From: Halobacteriales archaeon QS_1_68_17
GTDB lineage: Archaea > Halobacteriota > Halobacteria > Halobacteriales > Haloarculaceae
Direction: 5' to 3'
DNA: 57,450 nucleotides
NCBI GenBank assembly: GCA_003021105.1
Contig: PXRG01000033.1
Span: 1-57,450, forward strand
Below the pieces are notes generated by a model. It was not told the origin of the DNA, did no database searches, and saw only the letters and a program-made list of their open reading frames with translations. Position numbers and translations under genes: made by a program. Below are positions 33,915 through 43,896 of the stretch, one piece after another. The stretch's first letter is position 1. Each line of letters opens with the position of its first letter.

Positions 33915-34853
33915 ATGCCGAACGGGCTGAACCTGCTGTTCCAGTTTCTCGATAGCTTTGCCTTCATCGTGCTGGCGGCAGCCGGGTTGGCCATCATCTT
34001 CGGAATCATGGGCGTGATCAACCTCGCTCACGGCGAGTTCATCATGGTCGGCGCGTACGCGACGACCCTGGCGAATCTGGAGGCCGGTCTCCCCTTGCCG
34101 CTCGCGATGCTGGTCGGCGTCCTCGTCACGGCGATGTTCGGCCTCGTCGTCGAACGCGTCGTCATCTCGGGAACGGTGCCCAACGCGATCGGCCGGCGCG
34201 TCCTCGGCCGCGACGTCGTCGAACCGCTGTACGACAGACTCGCCGACTCGATGGTCGCCACCTGGGGGTTGAGTCTCGTCATGGTCCAGGGCGTGCGCCT
34301 GACCCTCGGTAACTCGCTGGACCAGATCGGGACGCCACTCGGGAAGATAGCCTACGGCGGCTTCTCGTACTCGTCGTACCGGGTGCTACTGGCCGGCGTC
34401 GCGCTCGGCCTGCTGGCGGCGACGTACCTCGCGTTCACCCGGACCGACTACGGGATGCGCGCGCGGGCGACGGTCCAGGACGACGACACGGCTCGCGCAC
34501 TCGGCGTCGACACCGAGCGGACGTACATGACGACGTTCGCCCTCGGGTCGGCACTCGCCGGGTTCACCGGCGCGCTGTACGCGCCGACGATCACGATGGT
34601 GCCCGGGCTCGGCGGGTCGTTCCTCGTCGAGGCGTTCGTCGCCGTCGTCGTCGGCGGTCCCGGGGTCGTGCTGGGAACCACGCTGGCCGGCGGGCTGTTG
34701 GGTGCCATCAACGCCCTGTTCTCGAATCTCGTCGGGACGTTTTTCGGGCGGATCGCGCTGCTGGTGACCGCCATCGTGATGCTCCGGTTCCTGCCCGACG
34801 GCATCACCGGGTTCCTCGACCGCCTGCGCCAGCGCAGACAGGAGGGCGCGTAG
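33915..34853 (+). CDS. urtB: Urea ABC transporter permease UrtB
   Basis: A 312-residue branched-chain-amino-acid-type permease (LivH/UrtB). INLAHGEFIMVGAY (about residues 35-48) is the family signature, and GMRARATVQDDDTARALGVD is the coupling loop for the ATPase. About eight membrane segments. It starts 1 bp after urtA stops. Confidence 0.93.
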   Translation: MPNGLNLLFQFLDSFAFIVLAAAGLAIIFGIMGVINLAHGEFIMVGAYATTLANLEAGLPLPLAMLVGVLVTAMFGLVVERVVISGTVPNAIGRRVLGRDVVEPLYDRLADSMVATWGLSLVMVQGVRLTLGNSLDQIGTPLGKIAYGGFSYSSYRVLLAGVALGLLAATYLAFTRTDYGMRARATVQDDDTARALGVDTERTYMTTFALGSALAGFTGALYAPTITMVPGLGGSFLVEAFVAVVVGGPGVVLGTTLAGGLLGAINALFSNLVGTFFGRIALLVTAIVMLRFLPDGITGFLDRLRQRRQEGA

Positions 34854-35993
34854 ATGGCGACCGAAACCGAAACCACGAGCGGGCCGGGGCCCGTCGACGG
34901 GGGTCCCGACGGCCCCGTCGCCAGTCTCCGCACCTACGTCGAGGGGCCGAACACGGTCGGCCAATCCCGGCCCTTCTGGGCCGGGTTCGTCGTCGCCGTG
35001 CTGGCGCTGGCTGCCTACCCGGCAATCGTCGGCGGCTACCAGGCGTCGCGGTTCTCGCTTTTCATGGTGTACGCGTTCCTCGGGCTCTCGCTGTCGCTGG
35101 TCTGGGGCTACGCGGGCATCCTGAGTTTCGGGCAGGTCGTGTTCTTCGGCGTCGCCGGCTACACGTTCGGCGTCGTCGCCGTCAACTTCGCGACGCCCGC
35201 GGGCATCACGGCCGCTTTCTTCGCTGGCATCGTCGGGGGTGCGCTGATGGCGGCCGTCCTCGGGTACTTCATGTTCTACGGCGGGGTCCGGGACGTCTAC
35301 GTCACCATCATCACGCTGGTGTCGACGCTCGTGCTCCACACGTTCATGGCCCAGACGGCCGGTGACGAGTGGACGGTCGGGAAGGCCGCCCTCGGCGGGT
35401 TCAACGGCATGCCGACCATCCCGAACCTCGCGTTCGGCGTGGAGGGTGCCGCCGTCAGATTCGGCAGCGTGTCCTTCTACTACCTCGTGCTCGTCTTGCT
35501 CGTCGGGACCTACCTCGGGTTGCGCGCGCTGGTCAACTCCGATTACGGGCGCGTGATGGTCGCGGTCCGCGAGGACGAGGACCGCACCCGGATGTTCGGC
35601 TACGACGTCGAGCGCGTGAAACTCGTCGTGTTCACCGTCGGCGGCGCGCTCGCGGGTCTCTCGGGCGTGCTGTACGCCGCCTGGGGGAACTACGTGAGTC
35701 CCCAGGTGTTCGAACTGGCCTTCGCCTCGCTGCCGGTCATCTGGGCGAGCGTCGGCGGCCGCAAGACGCTGCTCGGTGCCGCGGCCGCGACGATCGGCAT
35801 CGAGTTCTTCCGGAACTCCCTGGGTGGCGAGTGGGCGCTGGTCGCGGTCGGCGTCCTGCTTTTGGTTTTCGTCCTCGGACTCCCCGGCGGGATCGTCCCG
35901 TGGGTCCACGACAGATACCTCGGTTTCCGCACGGACGCCGGCGGGCCGGCCCCGCCGGAATCCGCCGAGAACCCGGAGGTGACCGACTCGTGA
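34854..35993 (+). CDS. urtC: Urea ABC transporter permease UrtC
   Basis: A 379-residue LivM/UrtC-type permease with a soluble N-terminal extension of about 40 residues and about nine membrane helices. LSLVWGYAGILSFGQVVFFGVAGY and GRVMVAVREDEDRTRMFGYDVERVKLVVFTVGG are characteristic. The ATG directly follows the urtB stop. The GGAGGTGACC near its end is the ribosome-binding site of urtD. Confidence 0.93.
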   Translation: MATETETTSGPGPVDGGPDGPVASLRTYVEGPNTVGQSRPFWAGFVVAVLALAAYPAIVGGYQASRFSLFMVYAFLGLSLSLVWGYAGILSFGQVVFFGVAGYTFGVVAVNFATPAGITAAFFAGIVGGALMAAVLGYFMFYGGVRDVYVTIITLVSTLVLHTFMAQTAGDEWTVGKAALGGFNGMPTIPNLAFGVEGAAVRFGSVSFYYLVLVLLVGTYLGLRALVNSDYGRVMVAVREDEDRTRMFGYDVERVKLVVFTVGGALAGLSGVLYAAWGNYVSPQVFELAFASLPVIWASVGGRKTLLGAAAATIGIEFFRNSLGGEWALVAVGVLLLVFVLGLPGGIVPWVHDRYLGFRTDAGGPAPPESAENPEVTDS

Positions 35994-36781
35994 GTCCCGA
36001 CACCGCGACGGGGGATCCGAGCGTCCGCCACACCCCCGCGGTCGAGGCGACGGGCGAGATCACCGACACGCTGCTCGAAACGCGGGGACTCCGCAAGGAG
36101 TTCGGCGGGTTCACCGCCGTCGACGACGTGAACTTCAGCATCGAGGCCGGCGAGCTGCGCTGTCTGATCGGCCCGAACGGTGCCGGGAAGTCGACGCTGC
36201 TCAAGCTCATCACCGGTACCTACCGCCCCACGTCGGGGAAGATCTACTACGACGGCCGCGACATCACCGCGGTGGACCCACACGAGCGGGTACAACGCGG
36301 CATCAGCATGAAGTTCCAGGTCCCGTCGGTGTACGGTGACCTCACGGTGCGGGAGAACGTGCGGCTGCCCGTCCAGCGGTTCGCAGGCGGCGACGAACGC
36401 CGCCGCCGCGTCGACGACGCGATCGCCGCGGCCGGCCTCTCGGGATACGAGGCGGTCGAGGCGAGTGCGCTCTCGCACGGGCAACAACAGCAACTCGAGA
36501 TCGGCATGGCCGCGTCGCTGGAGCCGGACCTGCTCTTGCTCGACGAACCGGTCGCCGGGCTCGACGTGGCCGAACGCGAGGCCATCGCCGAGCGCGTCAC
36601 CCGTCTCAACGGGACCGAGGACATCGCGTTCGTCGTCATCGAGCACGACACGGAGTTCGTCGCGGAGATCGCCGACGAAGTGACCGTGCTGCACAACGGG
36701 GAAGTCTTCCGCGAAGGATCGATCGAGGAGATCGAATCGGACGCAGACGTCCAGCGCATCTACCTGGGAGGTGACACGTGA
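35990..36781 (+). CDS. urtD: Urea ABC transporter ATPase UrtD
   Basis: A 263-residue ATPase started at the GTG at 35990, which overlaps the urtC stop and follows GGAGGTGA. Walker A GPNGAGKST, the UrtD-type ISMKFQVPSVYGDLTVREN Q-loop, signature LSHGQQQQLEIG, Walker B LLLLDEPVAGLD and H-loop VIEHD are all intact. It pairs with UrtE to power urea import. Confidence 0.93.
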   Translation: MSPDTATGDPSVRHTPAVEATGEITDTLLETRGLRKEFGGFTAVDDVNFSIEAGELRCLIGPNGAGKSTLLKLITGTYRPTSGKIYYDGRDITAVDPHERVQRGISMKFQVPSVYGDLTVRENVRLPVQRFAGGDERRRRVDDAIAAAGLSGYEAVEASALSHGQQQQLEIGMAASLEPDLLLLDEPVAGLDVAEREAIAERVTRLNGTEDIAFVVIEHDTEFVAEIADEVTVLHNGEVFREGSIEEIESDADVQRIYLGGDT

Positions 36782-37479
36782 TGCTCGAACTCGACGGCGT
36801 CACCGCCGCCTACGACTCGACGCCGATCCTCCGCGACGTCGACCTCGCGGTCGCGGAGGGGGAGATCGTCGGCGTGATGGGCAAGAACGGCGTCGGGAAG
36901 TCGACCCTGCTGAAGACGGTCATCGGACTCCTCGAACCGACCGCCGGCACGATCACCTACGCGGGCACCGACGTCACGACGGCGACGGCCGACGAGCGTG
37001 CCCGGGCCGGGATGGGTTACATCCCCCAGGGCCGTGACGTCTTCCCGACCCTCACCGTCGAGCAGAACGTCAGAATGGGCGAGACCGTCAACGCCGACAG
37101 CGACGAACTGCTGTACGACGTGCTGTACGACTACTTCCCGGTTCTCGAAGAGCGCGCCTCCCAGCAGGCAGGCGGGATGAGCGGCGGCGAACAGCAGATG
37201 CTCGCTATCGCCCGCGCGCTGGTCTCGAATCCCGACCTCCTCCTGCTCGACGAACCCAGCGAGGGCATCCAGCCCTCCATCGTCGCCCAGATCAGCGAGG
37301 ACATGCAGGCGATCAACGAGGACCTCGGGACGACGATCCTGTTCGTCGAGCAGAACCTCGGGGTCATCCGCGAGATGGCCGACCGCTGTTACGCGATGGA
37401 ACGCGGGGAGATCGTCGCCGAACTCGGCCCCGCGGCGCTGACCGACGAGGACGCGATCGCCGAGTTCCTCGCGGTGTGA
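36778..37479 (+). CDS. urtE: Urea ABC transporter ATPase UrtE
   Basis: A 232-233-residue ATPase started at GTG 36778 or ATG 36781 (both overlap the urtD stop; GGGAGGTGA lies just upstream). Walker A GKNGVGKST, Q-loop YIPQGRDVFPTLTV, signature MSGGEQQMLAIARAL, Walker B LLLLDEPSEGIQP and H-loop substitution FVEQ typical of LivF/UrtE proteins. Confidence 0.93.
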   Translation: MMLELDGVTAAYDSTPILRDVDLAVAEGEIVGVMGKNGVGKSTLLKTVIGLLEPTAGTITYAGTDVTTATADERARAGMGYIPQGRDVFPTLTVEQNVRMGETVNADSDELLYDVLYDYFPVLEERASQQAGGMSGGEQQMLAIARALVSNPDLLLLDEPSEGIQPSIVAQISEDMQAINEDLGTTILFVEQNLGVIREMADRCYAMERGEIVAELGPAALTDEDAIAEFLAV

Positions 37480-37732
37480 CCCCCGCTCGCCTGCTCGTCA
37501 TTCTGGCTTCACTCGGGTCGAATCTGGGTGACATCCGGGAAATTGTTTATTAATAGACATGATTCACAATCCGACGGGGTGTTGCACGCCTCGCCGGACG
37601 CGCCGGGTATCCAGTTTCCTTCGCGGTTATTCTCGTCGCTCTCAGTATGATCTCTATCGCTATAGGATATTTCAAATTACAGTACATCATGCGGAGGAGT
37701 ATCCTGGTTTCACGCGACCCGCCCGGTACTCC
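37480..37732. other. Intergenic region after urtE
   Basis: About 250 bp. TTGTTTATTAATAG (about 37541-37554) is a TATA-like block, followed by a 63-codon open frame with no recognisable product. No clear T-rich terminator is seen directly after urtE. Confidence 0.3.
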
Positions 37733-37846
37733 TCATACTGGTGGCTGTAAGTACGTGAAAATTCGAATTGAGAATCCAGGCGGAAAGGGTCTGTATCCGC
37801 AGATAGCAGAGACTGTCGAGTAAAAGAATTACAGCCACCAGTATCA
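37733..37846. mobile_element. MITE family 1, copy 2, complete, TCA target duplication
   Basis: Element 37736-37843 (108 bp) with terminal repeats TACTGGTGGCTGTAA and its complement, flanked by TCA on both sides (37733-37735 and 37844-37846). The interior is almost identical to the copies at 32188 and 49505. No coding capacity. TCA is TGA on the other strand. Confidence 0.92.
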
Positions 37847-37924
37847 GTTTCGGAAGCCGCCGGATACGCCGCGATCGTCTCTCACGCGAGTCCGCGAGCG
37901 GGAGAAAGCCGACGAATAATTCGG

Positions 37925-37945
37925 ATTATAATACGAGATTTTAAG
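37925..37945 (+). promoter_or_regulatory. TATA box(es) of the pil-like operon
   Basis: TTATAATACG and, a little further on, GATTTTAAG lie 30-45 nt upstream of the ATG at 37971. The second has the spacing for a leaderless or short-leader mRNA of the seven-gene operon. Confidence 0.5.
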
Positions 37946-37970
37946 TACGAAACGGACGCCAGAGGGAGCC

Positions 37971-40256
37971 ATGAACCGATCCGAGGGCCGTGGCGGGGAC
38001 GGGGTCCCGCACGTGCCGCCGCCGGTGCCGCCCGACGATCCCGACGCGTGGTACGCCCCGGACGTGCGCGCCCAGCGGGAGCTCCACCCCCGCGTCGTCG
38101 CGACGGTCACGGAGACGGCCACGGGGTTCGCCTACCGGATGCGCGAGCCGAGCCTGAACGCCGCCGGCGAGCGGGCGCTCGACCGAATCCACGAGCACTT
38201 CGCGGACGCCAACCTCGAACGGCCCCGCACCCGCGAGGGGACCGCCGAGCGGATGGCCGCGGGGTTCGACGAGAAACACCGGCGGGTGATCGACCGCCTA
38301 GTCGACTGCTCGGCCGCGACCCGCCGACGCGTCGACTACCACGCGCTCGCGCACCTGGGATGTCTCGGCACCGTGACGCCGTACGCCCTCGACGACCACA
38401 TCGACGTCGTCGACGCGGGCGACGACCGTCTGGTCGTGCACACGGACCGGTACGCGCCCGCGACGACGACGGTCCCCGCCGACCACGAGTACCTGACCCG
38501 GTTCGCCAGCGAGCGTCTCCACCGGTACACGGTTCCCTTCCTGGATTTCGAGGTCCCCGTGGTCGTCTACCGCGAGTACACGCTGGGAACAGACGCCTTC
38601 GCCACGAAGTACGCCGTCCGGGAACCGGACCTGCTCCCGGGCGACGCGGCGCTGGTCGCCGGCTGCAAGGAGCGCATCTGGGAGGCCCGCGTCGACGGCG
38701 TCGTCGACGACCGGGCGGCGTTCGTCCGCGAGCGCGCCCGGACGGTGCTCTCGCGGGAACTGACCGCCCGGAACACCCGCGCCTGGCTGGACGCGCTCGC
38801 CTACCGGGTGCGGGACGCGCTCGCCGAACTCGGGATCGGCGTTCCGCCGGTCGACGATCGGTTCGCAACCGATCGGCTCGACGACCTCGTCTACTACGTG
38901 CTCCGCGATTACGTCGGGCACGGGCAGTTGACGATCCCGATCCGTGATCCACACCTGGAGGACATCGAGGCCAACCGCGTCGGCGAACGGGTCAAGGTCG
39001 TCCCGCGGGCGTCGATCGATCACGACGGTCGCATCCCCACCAACATCACCTTCGAGGAGGAAGTCCCCTTCGTCAACCTCGTCACGCAACTGGCGGCCGC
39101 CGACGGGACCGAACTGAACGCCTCGAACCCCAGCGCGAAGGTGAATCTCCGACCCGAGGGCGTCGACGAGACGATCCGGTGTGCGGTCGCGCTCCCGACG
39201 ATCAGCGAGGACGGCCCGCACATCTCGATCCGGAAGCAGGCACCGGACGCGATGACGCCCCTCGACCTGATCGAGTGCGGGAGCGTCTCGACGGAACTGG
39301 TGGCGCTGCTGTGGCTCTGTTACGAACACCACGGCGTGGTGCTGTTCTCCGGCCCGACCGGCGTCGGCAAGACGACGCTGATGAACGCCCACATGCCCTT
39401 CGTCCCCTACGACGACCGGCCGATCAGTATCGACGAGGGATCGAGGGAGGTGCGGATGCCCCACGAGACCGGCGTCTCCCTGACCACCCGCGACCACGAG
39501 AACGAGTACAAGCGCGTCTCGATGGCCGACCTGATGACCGAGTGTAACTACCTGAATCCGGACGTAGAGGTCATCGCCGAGATCAACACCCCGGCGAGTT
39601 TCCGGACGTTTGCTGAGAGTTTGAATACTGGCCACGGGATCGTGGGAACGACCCACGCCGAGGACGTACACACGCTCGTCAATCGGGTGATCGAACAGGG
39701 GGTACCCACGTACCTCCTGTCGGAACTGAACCTGGTCGTGTTTCCGCGCCACGTCGACGGAGAGCGGTACGTCAGCGAGGTCGTCGAGTTCGTCGACGAG
39801 ACGACCTATCGTGGCTTCGATCATGAGGATCGGTGCGGAACGATCCGGAAAGACGGCACGACGATCTACTGGAACGCGGTCGCCTGGCGCGACGACGACG
39901 GCGAGTTCGTCCTCCGGTACGACCACCCGGAACTGGGCGACGACGAGCGCGACGTCAGGATAGCGACGTTCAGCGGACTCGCGGAGCGACTCGATCGCCC
40001 GGTCGATGACGTCGAGCGCGAGTTCCTCCGGAAACACGGCTACGTGACGTACCTCGAACGCGAGGGGTACACCGACTTCGGGACGCTCTTCGAGTTCCTC
40101 GCGGACCTGCGAACCAACGAGGCAGCGACGGTCGAACGGGCGAGCCGACTGGCGGGGGCGCGCGACGCCGACGGGAACGCGGCCGACCGGCAGTTCGAAA
40201 TCGAACGCGACACGAGCGCGACAGGGAACTGTACCGGGCCGCGAACCTCCCGGTGA
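37971..40256 (+). CDS. pilB: PilB/TadA-type secretion ATPase
   Basis: A 761-residue type IV pilus/archaellum-like motor. The N-terminal 300 residues are a haloarchaeal extension. The ATPase core has Walker A GPTGVGKTT near residue 462, an Asp-box region DDRPISIDEGSREVRMP, Walker B-like VIAEINTPASF and the His-box GHGIVGTTHAEDV. The C-terminus is acidic. It hexamerises at the membrane and powers assembly of the pilin-like proteins encoded behind it with the platform protein PilC. Start of a seven-gene run with stop-start overlaps throughout. Confidence 0.9.
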   Translation: MNRSEGRGGDGVPHVPPPVPPDDPDAWYAPDVRAQRELHPRVVATVTETATGFAYRMREPSLNAAGERALDRIHEHFADANLERPRTREGTAERMAAGFDEKHRRVIDRLVDCSAATRRRVDYHALAHLGCLGTVTPYALDDHIDVVDAGDDRLVVHTDRYAPATTTVPADHEYLTRFASERLHRYTVPFLDFEVPVVVYREYTLGTDAFATKYAVREPDLLPGDAALVAGCKERIWEARVDGVVDDRAAFVRERARTVLSRELTARNTRAWLDALAYRVRDALAELGIGVPPVDDRFATDRLDDLVYYVLRDYVGHGQLTIPIRDPHLEDIEANRVGERVKVVPRASIDHDGRIPTNITFEEEVPFVNLVTQLAAADGTELNASNPSAKVNLRPEGVDETIRCAVALPTISEDGPHISIRKQAPDAMTPLDLIECGSVSTELVALLWLCYEHHGVVLFSGPTGVGKTTLMNAHMPFVPYDDRPISIDEGSREVRMPHETGVSLTTRDHENEYKRVSMADLMTECNYLNPDVEVIAEINTPASFRTFAESLNTGHGIVGTTHAEDVHTLVNRVIEQGVPTYLLSELNLVVFPRHVDGERYVSEVVEFVDETTYRGFDHEDRCGTIRKDGTTIYWNAVAWRDDDGEFVLRYDHPELGDDERDVRIATFSGLAERLDRPVDDVEREFLRKHGYVTYLEREGYTDFGTLFEFLADLRTNEAATVERASRLAGARDADGNAADRQFEIERDTSATGNCTGPRTSR

Positions 40257-42022
40257 GCTTCGAGGTGTTTCTCGCCAGGGTGTACGGGCTCTCGTGGGTC
40301 GTGCTTGCCTGCGTCCTCGTCTGGACGGGCGTCCTCGGGTTTGCGCTCCCGGAGGGGACCTTCGAGGCCGTCTGGTCGTTTCTCGGGGCCGGCCTCCCCG
40401 GAGCGGATCGGATTCCGCTCCCGGCGATTCCCCGGAGCTACTCGGTCGTCGTCGTCGCGGTCGTCGCGGCGCTGGCCGCGAAACGGCTGACGGTCGCACT
40501 CGGGGGCCAGTACCTGCGCTGGGTAGCCGCGGCCCGGCGTGCCGACATCGAGTCGACGCTCCCGGGGGCGGTGCGATACCTGCGCGTGCTTGCGACCGGT
40601 GGCGACGATCGCGAGGCGATGCTCAGGCGGGTCGCGGCCCAGGACGCCTACGGGGAGACGGCCGTCGCCTTCCGCCGGGCGCTCAACGGGGCGGCGCTCA
40701 CCGGTAGCCTCGACGCCGGGCTCGAACGGGTCGCCAGGGACACGCCCTCGAGCGACCTGCTCACGCCGTTCCTGCTGAAGTTCCGGGAACACGCAAACCA
40801 GGGCACGGACGCACTCGAAGGGTACCTGCAACTGGAGGGTCGGATGCTCTCGCACCGCCAGGACCGTCTCCGCGAGCGGACGAGCGGCTACCTGGAACTG
40901 CTGGCCGAACTGTTCGTCGTGCTCCTGGTGTTGCCAGCGTTGCTGGTGTTGATTCTGACGGTCATGAGCGTGCTCGCCCCGGAGCTGTCGACCCCGGTCG
41001 AGACGCCGTTGGGAACGATCCCGGTACGGGTCGTGATCGTCTACGCGAGCGCGGCGTTCGCCCTCGCGGTCGGCGGGCTGGCGGCGTCGCTGGTTTCGGC
41101 GCTCAAGCCGGGCGACTACGTCCTCTCGACGTACACCCGGCCGGGAGGAATCATCGGCGTGTTCTCGTCCGCGCCCTCGAACCCGGCCAGCGCCGCGGTC
41201 GTGATGCCGGTCGTGGCGCTCCCGGTCGCGATCTGGCTGTGGCAGGCAGGATACACGCCGGAGAACGTCGTGTTGCTGGCCTACGTGGCGTACGGACTCC
41301 CGGTAGGCGTCGTCTCTCTGCGCCGTGCCCAGCTCGACGAGGCAAAGGACCGCGAAATAAAGGACTTCGTCCACGCGGTGTCGGGACACGTCAGCCTCGG
41401 CCGGCCGCTCCCCGACGCCGTCGAGTCGGTCGCGCGCGAGGTGGAGCTGGGTGCCCTGCAGGCCGACGTCGACGCGCTCGCCTTCGAACTCGGGCTGACG
41501 ACCGGCGACGCCGGCGGCGACGGGAGCCGGGACGTGCAGGCCGCGGCCCTCGACCAGTTCGTCGGTCGGGTCGGGACGCCCCTGGCCGAGCAGACTATCG
41601 GGCTGGTCACGGGAGCGCTCGACGCCGGGAGCGATCCCGAGAACGTCTTCGAGACGCTCCAGGCGGAGGTCGGCCGGCTCTACGACAAGCGGAAGTCGCT
41701 CCGATCGTCGCTGCTGATCTACGTCGCCATCGGGTGGACGACGGCGTTGATCGTCGTGGGCATCGTCGTCGCGGTGAACGTCTACGTCCTCGACGGGTTC
41801 GCACAGCTGTCGGCCGTCTCCGGAACGGGAATCGCGATCCAGCCGGACGCGGTACAGCCGGCCCGCGACGGCCGGCGGTTCTACGTCGTGACGCAGGCGA
41901 CCATGCTCGCCTGTGGCTGGTTCGCGGGCACGGCCAGCCGGGGGCGCTACGAGGCGCTCTTGCACTCCGCGGCGCTCGTCGGGATCGCGTACGTCGTCTT
42001 CGCCGGGATGGGGGTAGTATGA
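40253..42022 (+). CDS. pilC: PilC/TadC-type membrane platform protein
   Basis: A 589-residue protein starting at a GTG that overlaps the pilB stop. Two T2SSF repeats: the first around REAMLRRVAAQDAYGETAVAFRRALN, the second around EVELGALQADVDALAFELGL ... TPLAEQTIGLVTGALDAG. About nine membrane segments in groups after each cytoplasmic repeat. It is the inner-membrane core of the pilus or secretion machine. Confidence 0.9.
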   Translation: MSFEVFLARVYGLSWVVLACVLVWTGVLGFALPEGTFEAVWSFLGAGLPGADRIPLPAIPRSYSVVVVAVVAALAAKRLTVALGGQYLRWVAAARRADIESTLPGAVRYLRVLATGGDDREAMLRRVAAQDAYGETAVAFRRALNGAALTGSLDAGLERVARDTPSSDLLTPFLLKFREHANQGTDALEGYLQLEGRMLSHRQDRLRERTSGYLELLAELFVVLLVLPALLVLILTVMSVLAPELSTPVETPLGTIPVRVVIVYASAAFALAVGGLAASLVSALKPGDYVLSTYTRPGGIIGVFSSAPSNPASAAVVMPVVALPVAIWLWQAGYTPENVVLLAYVAYGLPVGVVSLRRAQLDEAKDREIKDFVHAVSGHVSLGRPLPDAVESVAREVELGALQADVDALAFELGLTTGDAGGDGSRDVQAAALDQFVGRVGTPLAEQTIGLVTGALDAGSDPENVFETLQAEVGRLYDKRKSLRSSLLIYVAIGWTTALIVVGIVVAVNVYVLDGFAQLSAVSGTGIAIQPDAVQPARDGRRFYVVTQATMLACGWFAGTASRGRYEALLHSAALVGIAYVVFAGMGVV

Positions 42023-42777
42023 CTGCCGTTCCGGCCGACGGGACCGACCGGGGAGCGAACCGCCGGGCACAATCGAACGTGGTCGGCGTCGCGCTCCTGC
42101 TCGGGATCACGGTCCTCTCGCTCGCCGGCCTCACCGCGGCCGTCGGGACCGTCGTCGAGCACCACGCGGCGGAAGCCGACGCGACCCGGGTCGCCGCACA
42201 GTTGGACGACGGTCTCGATCCCGTCGAGACGACCGGTCCACGCCGGATTCGGGTCGCCTTCGGATCGGGACGGCTGGAGACGGTCCGGCGCGACATCCGG
42301 GTGGTAGATTCGACCGGCGTCCGGCGGAGAATCCGGGCGGGTGGCCTCGTCTACCGGAACGGCGACCACAGGGTCGCGTTCGTCGCCGGGGCGGTCGTCC
42401 GCGGACGCGGCGCCGAGAGCAGCCTCGTCGATCCGCTCTCGATCACGGCGACCAGAGACGCCGGGGGCGTGTTGGTCGTCGGTGCACCGCGGCTGAACGC
42501 GACGGGACAGGCGATCGCCGGGACCAGGGGCGTCACCGCGACGCTCCGGACCACCGTCAGCCACGAGCGAACCGCGCTCGGCGACGACACCTACCGCGTG
42601 GCCGTCGAAACCGAGGCCCCGAACGCGATCGAACGGTCGTTCCTGCGACTGAACGCGTCAGTCACGCGCCGGGACTTCGACGGCGACGGCGTCGAGAGCG
42701 TGGTCGGACAGTTCTCGGGACGCCGGACCGCGTATCTCGTCGTCCACGACCTCGATCTGGAGGTGACCGATGGATAA
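42019..42777 (+). CDS. Pilin-like membrane-anchored protein
   Basis: A 252-residue protein. After a short charged leader, RRAQSNVVGVALLLGITVLSLAGLTAAV is a type IV pilin-like hydrophobic segment (haloarchaeal pattern RxQSNVxGVALLLG, DUF7289-like from memory). The rest is an extracellular beta-rich domain. Its start overlaps the pilC stop. Probably a major or minor pilin of this machine; whether a prepilin peptidase cleaves it is uncertain. Confidence 0.75.
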   Translation: MTAVPADGTDRGANRRAQSNVVGVALLLGITVLSLAGLTAAVGTVVEHHAAEADATRVAAQLDDGLDPVETTGPRRIRVAFGSGRLETVRRDIRVVDSTGVRRRIRAGGLVYRNGDHRVAFVAGAVVRGRGAESSLVDPLSITATRDAGGVLVVGAPRLNATGQAIAGTRGVTATLRTTVSHERTALGDDTYRVAVETEAPNAIERSFLRLNASVTRRDFDGDGVESVVGQFSGRRTAYLVVHDLDLEVTDG

Positions 42778-43225
42778 CCGTGCGGTCGCTCCGGTCGTCG
42801 GGAAGGTACTCGCCGTCGGCCTCGTCGTCCTCTACACCGGGGTCGTTGCGACGGCGATCTACGGGGGCATCGTCCCGGAGTACCGGGCCGAGTCCGGAGA
42901 GGAACTCGGCGAGCGAGTTCTCTCGACGGCCGCGCTCCGGATCCAGCAGGCAGTACCGCCGAACGCGACGGCGGTCGACGCGAGATACCGGGTGTCGCTG
43001 CCGGCCACGATCCGCGGCCACGCATACCGCCTGCGCGTCGACGGCCGGACGCTCGTTCTGGCCCATCGGTCGGAGCGGATCGCCGCGCAAACCCGGCTGG
43101 CACTGCCGCCACACGTCGTCCGCGTCGACGGGACGTGGAGTAGCGGCAGCCGGGCGGTCGTCGTCGTAAAGGACGTACGGGGCGGGCTGGCAGTCCGCCT
43201 CGAAAGTGGAGGTGACGGCGGGTGA
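42770..43225 (+). CDS. Pilin-like protein, DUF7266 type
   Basis: A 151-residue protein. NRAVAPVVGKVLAVGLVVLYTGVVATAIYGG is a pilin-like N-terminal helix close to the haloarchaeal RAVSPVIG pattern, followed by a small beta domain. It overlaps both neighbours by a few bases. In haloarchaea this type is found with pilB/pilC and the three proteins that follow here (family number from memory). Confidence 0.7.
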   Translation: MDNRAVAPVVGKVLAVGLVVLYTGVVATAIYGGIVPEYRAESGEELGERVLSTAALRIQQAVPPNATAVDARYRVSLPATIRGHAYRLRVDGRTLVLAHRSERIAAQTRLALPPHVVRVDGTWSSGSRAVVVVKDVRGGLAVRLESGGDGG

Positions 43226-43896
43226 CGCGGGCGCAGGCCGACCTGGTCGCAACAGCGACCGCACTGCTCGTCCTGACGACCGTGACGGGGCTCGGTCTCG
43301 CGATCGCGGACGACGCCCTCGCCAGCGCCGAGCGCGACGCCCCGGAGCGCCGCATCGCCCACGCGCTCGCCGAACGGATAGTCGCCGAACGGTCACCGCT
43401 CACCGACCGGCCGAACGTACTCAACGCCTCCGCGATCCGGAAGCTGAACGGGAGCTACCTCCGCCGGACCTTCCCGGTGGCGAACGGGACCGCGGTCCGG
43501 GTGACCGTCGGCGGCAGGACGGTCGCGGAGACTGGCAGCGTCGACAGCGGAACCAGCGTGCGCCGCGTCGTCCTCGTCGGACGCCGACAGCAAGCGAGAG
43601 TACAGCCCGACGATCCGGGCACGGGAACGATACACCTCCCGCGGCGAACCGACCGGATCCGACTCCTCGTGGCGCCACCGCCGTCGACGTCCGTCGGGAC
43701 AGTCCGGGCGAACGGCCGGGTGGTACTCTACAACGCGTCGGGGCTAGACGGGGTGTATACGGTCGACGTGTCGCGGTTCGAAACGGCCGGGATCAACGTC
43801 AGTGCCGACCGGCCACTCCCGAACGGAAGCGTCGCCGTGACGTACTATCCGCTGGAGACCCGGAAGAACACGATCGAGGTGACCGTCGATGACTGA
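43222..43896 (+). CDS. Pilin-like protein, DUF7263 type
   Basis: A 224-residue protein. TRAQADLVATATALLVLTTVTGLGLAIADDAL is the N-terminal membrane helix with pilin-like polarity. The ectodomain has repeated beta-strand-like stretches and several NxS/T sites (NAS, NGS, NGT) that could be glycosylated. It overlaps both neighbours by 4-8 bp. Confidence 0.7.
   Translation: MTRAQADLVATATALLVLTTVTGLGLAIADDALASAERDAPERRIAHALAERIVAERSPLTDRPNVLNASAIRKLNGSYLRRTFPVANGTAVRVTVGGRTVAETGSVDSGTSVRRVVLVGRRQQARVQPDDPGTGTIHLPRRTDRIRLLVAPPPSTSVGTVRANGRVVLYNASGLDGVYTVDVSRFETAGINVSADRPLPNGSVAVTYYPLETRKNTIEVTVDD

Noticed and set aside
36778-37479. Possible frame damage in UrtD/UrtE like that in the other ABC ATPases
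   Set aside because: All motifs from Walker A to the H-loop are present in order and in one frame in both genes.
40253-42022. An archaellum (fla) operon instead of a pilus operon
   Set aside because: No flagellin, FlaH or FlaG-like genes; the ATPase has the long haloarchaeal PilB N-terminus and is followed by DUF-type pilin-like proteins.
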